From CALEUX01 sp037439945 (lineage in GTDB: Bacteria; Bacteroidota; Bacteroidia; Bacteroidales; Marinilabiliaceae), in assembly GCA_037439945.1 (NCBI GenBank), contig JBBIVA010000116.1:1-12568 (forward strand): 12,568 nt of DNA, in the 5' to 3' direction. Below, one piece after another: positions 7,131-12,568 of this stretch (the stretch's first letter is position 1; each line of letters opens with the position of its first letter). Below the pieces are notes generated by a model. The model was not told the origin of the DNA and made no database searches. It saw only the letters and a program-made list of their open reading frames with translations. A program made the translations under genes and the position numbers.

Positions 7131-7991
7131 TTATCCTTTAATAGTTTCAAATCCTTTTCCGTAAACTCCCATAACATTGCCCATTGTGATAAATGCATCG
7201 GGGTCAATTTGTTTAATAAGGCGCAAAATTACATGCGATTCGTTTTTTCGTGCAATAACCATAAGAACGTTTACAGGCTCGCCGGAGAATCCACCCTGAC
7301 CGGGAAGAATTGTTAAACCTCTTTTGGCCACATGAATAATATGGTGTTGCAATTCGGAGTGTTTTTTTGAGAAGATAAAAATCTGCACTGTCTGTTTTGT
7401 TCCGCTAATTGCCAGATCGATAGTATAGGCAAAAATGGCAAGCGTCAAAAAACCATAAACCATTGTTTCAACCTGGTGAAACAGAAGGAACGATGATGTT
7501 ATGATAATTGAATCCAGAGTAAGAAGTAACCTGCCAATACTTATATTTTTGTATTTATTTATAATCAATGCAATTATTTCAGTTCCGCCGGTACTGCCAC
7601 CGTTCAGAAGAATAATACTACCGCCAAATCCGGCGAGGATGCTTCCTGTGAGTGTTGCCATCATTTTTTCTTCAACCAGGGGTTCAGGAAAAAACCGGGT
7701 TATTACTGAAAGTAAAATTGAGAAAAGTACTATTGCATAAATAGTTTTTATGCCAAATGAAGCCCCAATTACTTTTATAGCCAGTAAAATCAGAATTGCG
7801 TTCAGAATAAGTGAAATTAAACCTATGTCCCATCCTGCTATATAGTATAAAGCTGTTGATATGCCTATAATTCCGCCGCCAATAATTTTTGAAGGAATAA
7901 TAAACCCTGCCCATCCTATTGAGCCAATTACCAATCCTATTGTTATCATAAAATAGGATTGAATTTCTTTACGAGTTTCAGTAAAAGTCAT
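7131..7991 (-). CDS. YitT-family integral membrane protein
   Basis: Membrane protein of 286 residues with the two parts usual for the YitT family: an N-terminal multi-helix membrane domain (about 13-195, five to seven helices) and a soluble C-terminal DUF2179 domain (about 225-280). The glycine-rich strings PSKIIGGGIIGIS (33-45) and LNGGSTGGTEII (129-140) are typical of the membrane part. FITMGNVMGVYGKGFE (267-282) is the signature of the soluble part. Substrate and function are not established for the family. The start is a clear ATG. It follows leuS on the same strand, but a hairpin between them suggests a separate or only partly shared transcript. Confidence 0.88.
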   Translation of the reverse strand: MTFTETRKEIQSYFMITIGLVIGSIGWAGFIIPSKIIGGGIIGISTALYYIAGWDIGLISLILNAILILLAIKVIGASFGIKTIYAIVLFSILLSVITRFFPEPLVEEKMMATLTGSILAGFGGSIILLNGGSTGGTEIIALIINKYKNISIGRLLLTLDSIIITSSFLLFHQVETMVYGFLTLAIFAYTIDLAISGTKQTVQIFIFSKKHSELQHHIIHVAKRGLTILPGQGGFSGEPVNVLMVIARKNESHVILRLIKQIDPDAFITMGNVMGVYGKGFETIKG

Positions 7992-8020
7992 AAATCTAAA
8001 ATTTTATCATTGCAAAGAAT

Positions 8021-8051
8021 AAGAGCCAAAAGCAGAATGCTTTTAGCTCTT
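8021..8051 (-). terminator. Hairpin after leuS
   Basis: Read on the minus strand, a 13-bp stem with one G-U pair and a 5-nt loop (ATTCT) sits about 65 nt after the leuS stop. On the plus strand the same position is a C-A mismatch, so the fold is better in minus-strand RNA, as expected for a leuS terminator. The T-tract after it is poor (ATTCTTT), so partial read-through into the YitT-family gene is possible. Confidence 0.55.
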
Positions 8052-8115
8052 TATTTCATTTTTAAAACTTTAAAGTATTGAAAAATAATACAATAATAAA
8101 TGTAGAGTTCTGGTT

Positions 8116-10902
8116 TTAAGCCAGTACAATATTTATAATTTTTCCGGGTACTACAATGATTTTTTTCACCTGTTTTGCCTCGGTCCATTTTTTGGTTTGT
8201 TCGTTTGCAAATACCAATTTTTCTATCTCCTCTATTGTTAAATCAGCCGGCAGTTCAAGTTTAAACCGCATTTTTCCGTTAAATGAAACCGGGTAATGAA
8301 CGGTACTTTCAACTAAAAAAACGGGGTTGAATTCAGGCCATTCTGCATTGCAAACTGATGGTTTGTTTCCAATTCGCAACCATAGTTCCTCGGCCATATG
8401 AGGTGAAAAAGGAGCCAAAAGAACAAGTAATGGCTCAAGAATTTCTCTTTTATTACATCGCAGGTCTGTTAATTCATTAACGCAAATCATAAATGAGCTA
8501 ACGGCAGTATTAAAGGAGAAACGTTCCACATCTTCGCCGGTTTTTTTTATGGTGCGGTGCAAAATTTTGAGTTCTTCGGGAGTGGGTTTTTCATTTGTTA
8601 ACCTGGGTGAGTTATCCTTATCGACAAACAAACGCCAGGTTTTGCGTAAAAACTTATGCACACCATCAATACCATTGGTGTCCCAAGGTTTTGATTGTTC
8701 CAGTGGACCGAGAAACATTTCATATAATCTAAGGGTATCGGCCCCGTATTGTTCAACAATGGTGTCAGGATTTACTACGTTAAACATTGATTTCGACATT
8801 TTTTCAACTGCCCAGCCGCAAATATACTTACCGTTTTCGAGTATAAACTCTGCATTGTTATATTCGGGATTCCACTTTTTAAATGAATCAATATCCAGTA
8901 CATCGTTATGCACAATGTTTACATCAACATGTATAGGAGTTGTATTGTGGTTATCTTTCAATCCAAGTGAAACAAATTGGTTTGTTCCTTTAACCCTGTA
9001 AACAAAATTTGACCGGCCCTGTATCATACCCTGGTTTACCAGTTTTTTAAAGGGCTCATCTTTTATAACAACACCTAAATCGAACAAAAATTTGTTCCAG
9101 AAGCGGGAATAAACCAGGTGACCTGTAGCATGTTCAGTACCACCAATGTATAAATCAACATCCTGCCAGTAGTGGTTTGCCTTTGAGCTTACCAGTTCGT
9201 TATTATTATGGGGGTCCATATATCGCAGGAAATATGCCGATGAACCTGCAAACCCCGGCATTGTATTTAATTCAAGGGGATAACCATTTTCTGTTTGCCA
9301 GTTTTTTGCCCTGCCAAGTGGTGGTTCTCCTTTTTCGGTGGGCAGGTATTTATCCACGTCGGGTAATTCAAGCGGTAATTGGTCAATGTTAAGCATATAA
9401 GGCATGTCATCCCGGTAGTAAACCGGAAATGGTTCACCCCAGTATCGCTGGCGGCTGAAAATTGCATCACGAAGCCTGTAGTTAACCTTAACTTTTCCAA
9501 TTCCTTTTTCAGTAATATATTCTTTGGTTTTTTCAATCGCTTTGGTTACATCCAAACCATCCAAAAATCCTGAGTTTATCATTGTTCCTTCTTTAGAATC
9601 GATTGAGTCGCTCCAGGAATCGGTATCGGCAGGTTTTTCTCCTTTTGGTAGTACCACCTGTGGAACCGGGAGTTTAAATGCCCTTGCAAAAGCAAAGTCG
9701 CGGCTGTCGTGCCCTGGAACAGCCATAATAGCTCCAGTACCATAACCTGCCAAAACATAATCGCTCACCCAAACAGGGATTTCCTGTTTTGATAAAGGGT
9801 TTATAGCATAAGCTCCGGTAAAGACCCCTGTTATTTTTTTTATATCGGACTGTCGTTCCCTTTCGGTTCTTTTTTTTGTTTCCTCGATGTATGCATCTAC
9901 TTGTGATTTATTTTCAGGTTTTGTTATTTGTTCAACCAATTCGCTTTCAGGGGCAAGGACCATAAAAGTGACACCAAAAACAGTATCGGCACGGGTGGTA
10001 AAAATCTCCATTTTAACATTGGAACCCTTTATAGGAAAAATTATCTCAGCACCTTCTGAACGACCTATCCAGTATTTTTGAATTTCCTTTAGGGAGTCAC
10101 TCCAGTCAATTGTATCAAGGCCATCGAGTAAACGTTGTGCGTAAGCTGAAACTCTTAATAGCCATTGGCGCATTAATTTTTGTTCAACGGGGTGTCCGCC
10201 TCTCACTGAAAAGCCATCTTTTACTTCATCGTTGGCCAAAACCGTACCCAATGCAGGGCACCAGTTTACCATAGTATCGGCCAGGTAAGCCAGGCGGTAG
10301 TTTAATAATATTTCCTGTTTTTCTTTTTCGGTTTTGGTCAACCATTCATTTGATGTAAATCCTATTTCTTTTGTTACAGGAGCGTTAAGGCCAATAGTTC
10401 CATTTTTTTCAAAATGGGCTATTAATGAATCAATTGGCATGGCTTTTTGTAAATTATTATCGTAATAATGTTCAAACATTTTTATAAAAGCCCATTGAGT
10501 CCATTTGTAATATTTTGGGTCACAGGTTTTAACTTCCCGTTCCCAATCATAACAAAAGCCAATTTTATCAAGCTGTTCCCTGTATCGGGCAATGTTTTTT
10601 TCGGTTGTAACAGAGGGGTGTTGCCCGGTTTGAATTGCATATTGTTCGGCTGGTAATCCATAGGCATCATAACCCATTGGATGCAAAACATTAAACCCTT
10701 TCAACCGTTTATACCTGCTGTAAATATCGGACGCAATATAACCAAGTGGGTGGCCAACGTGTAAGCCGGCTCCTGAGGGATATGGAAACATGTCGAGAAC
10801 ATAAAATTTTGGCCTTGATGGGTCAATATCTGTTTTATAAATTTTTTGTTCAATCCAGTACTTTTGCCACTTACTTTCAATCTCACTAAAGTTGTATTCC
10901 AT
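8116..10902 (-). CDS. leuS: Leucyl-tRNA synthetase
   Basis: Class I aminoacyl-tRNA synthetase of 928 residues that charges tRNA-Leu and edits mischarged products. The nucleotide-binding motifs are HVGH (48-51, in PYPSGAGLHVGHPLGY) and KMSKS (701-705). The inserted editing domain (roughly 225-430) has the threonine-rich FTTRADTVFG (301-310) and GHDSRD (397-402), where D399 is the expected specificity aspartate. A leucine-specific insertion lies before KMSKS. The all-helical anticodon-binding domain includes LAPFSPHMAEELW (829-841), and the C-terminal domain ends in VPGKIINIVLA. Length fits Bacteroidetes LeuRS. No frameshift or missing motif is seen. The ATG overlaps a 12-bp palindrome. Confidence 0.97.
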   Translation of the reverse strand: MEYNFSEIESKWQKYWIEQKIYKTDIDPSRPKFYVLDMFPYPSGAGLHVGHPLGYIASDIYSRYKRLKGFNVLHPMGYDAYGLPAEQYAIQTGQHPSVTTEKNIARYREQLDKIGFCYDWEREVKTCDPKYYKWTQWAFIKMFEHYYDNNLQKAMPIDSLIAHFEKNGTIGLNAPVTKEIGFTSNEWLTKTEKEKQEILLNYRLAYLADTMVNWCPALGTVLANDEVKDGFSVRGGHPVEQKLMRQWLLRVSAYAQRLLDGLDTIDWSDSLKEIQKYWIGRSEGAEIIFPIKGSNVKMEIFTTRADTVFGVTFMVLAPESELVEQITKPENKSQVDAYIEETKKRTERERQSDIKKITGVFTGAYAINPLSKQEIPVWVSDYVLAGYGTGAIMAVPGHDSRDFAFARAFKLPVPQVVLPKGEKPADTDSWSDSIDSKEGTMINSGFLDGLDVTKAIEKTKEYITEKGIGKVKVNYRLRDAIFSRQRYWGEPFPVYYRDDMPYMLNIDQLPLELPDVDKYLPTEKGEPPLGRAKNWQTENGYPLELNTMPGFAGSSAYFLRYMDPHNNNELVSSKANHYWQDVDLYIGGTEHATGHLVYSRFWNKFLFDLGVVIKDEPFKKLVNQGMIQGRSNFVYRVKGTNQFVSLGLKDNHNTTPIHVDVNIVHNDVLDIDSFKKWNPEYNNAEFILENGKYICGWAVEKMSKSMFNVVNPDTIVEQYGADTLRLYEMFLGPLEQSKPWDTNGIDGVHKFLRKTWRLFVDKDNSPRLTNEKPTPEELKILHRTIKKTGEDVERFSFNTAVSSFMICVNELTDLRCNKREILEPLLVLLAPFSPHMAEELWLRIGNKPSVCNAEWPEFNPVFLVESTVHYPVSFNGKMRFKLELPADLTIEEIEKLVFANEQTKKWTEAKQVKKIIVVPGKIINIVLA

Positions 10903-10912
10903 AACCGGTTAT
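10901..10912. repeat. 12-bp palindrome over the leuS start codon
   Basis: ATAACCGGTTAT is a perfect palindrome covering two bases of the leuS ATG and the ten bases before it. In RNA it could fold only weakly because no loop is left; as DNA it could be an operator half-pair. It may be chance. Confidence 0.35.
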
Positions 10913-11415
10913 AATGAAAAAGTTACACTTAATTTGCAGGATGCGAATTTATGAAAAGTTTTTTAAATGAAGAGGCTTGTTTTATATAGGCACCGGGAAT
11001 TTGTAAATAGGAAAAGAAAAAAAGAAGATGAGATATAAGATGATAAGATTTAAGATGGTAAGATAATAGTGATGTTAATAATTATGGACGAAGCGGATTG
11101 TTTTAATTTATGAGTAATGTAAGTAGGTTATGTAAAGGGTCATGAATAGTATGGCCATATGCGATGGGTTAGTTTAAATAATTATCCGGTTCAGAATTTA
11201 TTGGGGTTAAATATTGCTTTTACAAATATTCTGCCTTAAGTTAGACACCCATATTTATTAAATTTTCACTTTGGGTATGATAAGGTAAAAAAGTTTGAAC
11301 ACGGTGTATTAAGTGCATTATTGGTTTGTGGATATTAAAAATGAATAAACATTACAGGTATTTTTTTTGAAACGAAGTAGAAAGTGATTATCAAAGTTTT
11401 ATAATATTTGGAGAA
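10903..11415. other. 513-nt spacer between divergent leuS and mutarotase gene
   Basis: No credible gene is present: frames are short and broken in all six readings. The one notable stretch is a purine-rich, degenerate repeat described separately. I found no TTTG / TAnnTTTG pair with good spacing in the plus direction, so the mutarotase promoter is not located. A 10-bp palindrome TATGGCCATA at 11150-11159 is probably trivial. No tRNA-like or terminator-like fold was seen. Confidence 0.6.
11012..11066 (+). repeat. Purine-rich degenerate AAGAT repeat
   Basis: AAGAT occurs five times, starting at 11025, 11037, 11045, 11052 and 11060, mostly 7-8 nt apart, after a GAAAAGAAAAAAAG run. It looks like a decayed simple-sequence repeat. 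It has no coding frame longer than a dozen codons and no known function. Confidence 0.5.
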
Positions 11416-12315
11416 ATGGATTTAAGGGAATTAAACATGATGTTTGGAATAGATGGCAACCTGGTTTTTGATGAAGATTATGATGGGATTGTAATTGCTG
11501 ATATCAGAAGTGATTTTTCGCATTGTAAAGTTTCACTTTACGGGGGGCATATACTTTCATTTATTCCGGTTGGGAAACAGGATATTTTAATGGTTAGCAG
11601 TAAATCAGCTTTTGAAAAGGGTAAACCCATAAGAGGTGGAATCCCACTTTGTTTCCCCTGGTTTAATGTTCATTCAACCCAACCATCACTACCTAATCAT
11701 GGTTTTGCAAGAATTATGGACTGGTATGTAGTTTCATCCCAGAAAAGTGAAAGCGGAAAAGTCTCTTTAATACTTGGGTTGAAATCAAATGATTATACAA
11801 GAGTTATGTGGCCATTTAGCTTTTATTGCCAGCTTGAGGTTTCAGTGGGGAAAAGCCTAGATGTTAAATGGATAGTTCAAAACACAGGGGACACTTTGTT
11901 TGAAGTTGAAAATGCTTTTCACTCTTATTTTGCGGTGGAGAATTCTTCCCAGACGTATATTGAGGGATTGGAGTCGAATCAATTTATTGATTCAACTCAG
12001 AATGGAAAGATTGAGAAAAAGGAGGGCAGTTCAATTTTAGTAAACCGTGAAATTAACCGGATTTATTTGGATACAATTGCCGAATGTAAGGTTATTGACA
12101 CATCATTGAACAGGGTTATAAAAGTGAAAAAGTCAGGAAGCAGATCAACCATCGTTTGGAATCCATGGAATAAAACATCTTCAAAAATAAGTGATCTAGG
12201 CCCGGAAGATTACAAGCGGTTTGTTTGCGTTGAAAGCGGAAATGTAAGAAAGAATTTATTAGGAATTTTGCCAGGCCAATCGCAGGAAACCTCTATAGTT
12301 TTAAGCACCGAATAA
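11416..12315 (+). CDS. Hexose-6-phosphate 1-epimerase-like (YeaD family mutarotase)
   Basis: Protein of 299 residues from the aldose 1-epimerase superfamily, closest in motif pattern to glucose-6-phosphate 1-epimerase (YeaD), which interconverts alpha and beta anomers. Visible markers are RGGIPLCFPWF (73-83), catalytic-base region NHGFAR with H95, FHSYFAV with H169, and CVESGNV with E273 as the expected catalytic glutamate. No signal peptide is present, so it should be cytoplasmic. GGAG lies only 2 nt before the ATG at 11416, too close for a normal Shine-Dalgarno site. ATGs at 11437 and 11440 lie behind a more usual spacing from AAGGGA, so the true start may be seven or eight codons in. Substrate is inferred from family only. 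It stands alone, upstream of a separately promoted tRNA. Confidence 0.85.
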   Translation: MDLRELNMMFGIDGNLVFDEDYDGIVIADIRSDFSHCKVSLYGGHILSFIPVGKQDILMVSSKSAFEKGKPIRGGIPLCFPWFNVHSTQPSLPNHGFARIMDWYVVSSQKSESGKVSLILGLKSNDYTRVMWPFSFYCQLEVSVGKSLDVKWIVQNTGDTLFEVENAFHSYFAVENSSQTYIEGLESNQFIDSTQNGKIEKKEGSSILVNREINRIYLDTIAECKVIDTSLNRVIKVKKSGSRSTIVWNPWNKTSSKISDLGPEDYKRFVCVESGNVRKNLLGILPGQSQETSIVLSTE

Positions 12316-12331
12316 ATATCTTGGCAAAAGA

Positions 12332-12362
12332 ATTGGTGTGGTCGGGAAAAAGTCTAATTTTG
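12332..12362 (+). promoter_or_regulatory. Promoter of tRNA-Arg
   Basis: ATTG (12332-12335), 19 nt of spacer, then TAATTTTG (12355-12362), an exact TAnnTTTG -7 element. Predicted transcription start near 12369 is about 6 nt before the mature tRNA 5' end. The -7 octamer is identical to that proposed for purN. Confidence 0.55.
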
Positions 12363-12374
12363 CAACTGGTTTTT

Positions 12375-12446
12375 GGTTCCGTAGTTCAATGGATAGAATG
12401 TCAGATTCCGGTTCTGATGATATGGGTTCGAATCCCGTCGGGACCA
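12375..12446 (+). tRNA. tRNA-Arg, anticodon CCG
   Basis: A complete cloverleaf of 72 nt, including the discriminator base. The acceptor stem GGTTCCG pairs with CGGGACC with one G-U pair. The D arm is GTTC/GAAT. The anticodon stem TCAGA/TCTGA encloses loop TTCCGGT, giving CCG at 12408-12410, which reads CGG (arginine). The variable loop is TGAT. The T arm ATGGG/CCCGT holds the standard TTCGAAT loop. The discriminator base is A (12446) and CCA is not encoded. A promoter lies just upstream and a terminator just downstream, so it is a single-gene unit. Confidence 0.96.
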
Positions 12447-12451
12447 CAGTT

Positions 12452-12488
12452 AAACGCCACAATCAGAAAAACTGGATGTGGCGTTTTT
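12452..12488 (+). terminator. Intrinsic terminator of tRNA-Arg
   Basis: Arms at 12452-12461 (AAACGCCACA) and 12477-12486 pair perfectly over 10 bp. After one A-A mismatch the stem continues TCAG/CTGG to a five-A loop. The T-tract TTTTT (12484-12488) overlaps the 3' arm. It begins six nt after the tRNA. Confidence 0.85.
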
Positions 12489-12500
12489 GATTTTAAAACA

Positions 12501-12525
12501 TTGGGTTATGAAGTTTTAAACCCAA
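12501..12525. repeat. Inverted repeat after the tRNA terminator
   Basis: TTGGGTT (12501-12507) and AACCCAA (12519-12525) pair over 7 bp around an 11-nt centre. Neither strand has a convincing T-tract after it, so a terminator role is doubtful. Confidence 0.4.
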
Positions 12526-12543
12526 ATTTGTCTTTAGCCATTT

Positions 12544-12566
12544 TTTCTAATGACCGTCATTAGAAA
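12544..12566. repeat. 23-bp palindrome at the right edge
   Basis: Arms TTTCTAATGAC (12544-12554) and GTCATTAGAAA (12556-12566) are perfect over 11 bp around a single C. The compact two-fold symmetry is more like a binding site for a dimeric regulator than an RNA hairpin. It probably belongs to whatever lies beyond the window. Confidence 0.55.
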
Positions 12567-12568
12567 TT

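Noticed and set aside
8549..9001. 150-codon frame on the plus strand
   Set aside because: It lies entirely inside leuS on the opposite strand, and leuS has all its motifs in frame, so this is a shadow frame.
12375..12446. tRNA-Arg as an integration site within this window
   Set aside because: No repeat of the tRNA 3' end and no integrase gene are present in the window; only the sequence to the right could show this.
12321..12563. Open frame of 80 codons after the mutarotase gene
   Set aside because: It reads straight through the tRNA-Arg gene and its terminator and resembles no protein I know; the RNA features explain the sequence.
1..12568. CRISPR array, insertion sequence, prophage, toxin-antitoxin or defence genes
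   Set aside because: No spaced direct repeats, transposase, phage or defence motifs were found; all long frames are explained by housekeeping genes.

Overview
The window reads as a piece of core chromosome from a member of the Bacteroidota, most likely a free-living relative of the Bacteroidales. Three things point there. The DNA is A+T-rich and its genes mostly lack Shine-Dalgarno sites. Several upstream regions carry matches to the Bacteroidetes promoter form (TTTG / TAnnTTTG). The gene content and order are typical: an RprX/RprY two-component pair, an rnc-fabF-acpP cluster divergent from purN, a LeuRS of 928 residues, and a purN protein with a YGGKGM active-site loop. The taxonomic call is by recognition only; no database search was run.

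Layout from left to right. Positions 62-2316 (minus) hold the response regulator rprY and, upstream of it and overlapping by 28 nt, the sensor kinase rprX. A 268-nt spacer with one clear inverted repeat separates them from 2585-4855 (minus): rnc, fabF and acpP, packed 3 and 30 nt apart and probably one operon. A 172-nt divergent promoter region leads to purN (5028-5594, plus). purN converges on, and overlaps by 26 nt, a membrane-anchored M23 endopeptidase of the MepM/Csd3 type (6888-5569, minus). Next come a YitT-family membrane protein (7991-7131, minus) and leuS (10902-8116, minus), with a hairpin between them. A 513-nt non-coding spacer with a degenerate AAGAT repeat follows. Then come a hexose-6-phosphate mutarotase-like gene (11416-12315, plus) and a complete tRNA-Arg(CCG) at 12375-12446, which has its own promoter and a strong terminator. 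The last 70 nt hold two further inverted repeats that run to the window edge.

Functionally these are housekeeping modules: envelope sensing (RprXY), acyl carrier and chain elongation for fatty acids (AcpP, FabF), RNA processing (RNase III), purine synthesis (PurN), cell-wall remodelling (M23 protein), leucyl-tRNA charging (LeuS) and one arginine tRNA. I found no phage, insertion sequence, CRISPR array, toxin-antitoxin or defence genes, and nothing I would call an undescribed system. The points worth a second look are small: an Asp in place of the usual second His of the M23 HxH zinc motif, competing hairpins in the purN leader, palindromes at three gene starts or junctions, a boxA-like sequence at the left edge, and paired palindromes at the right edge.
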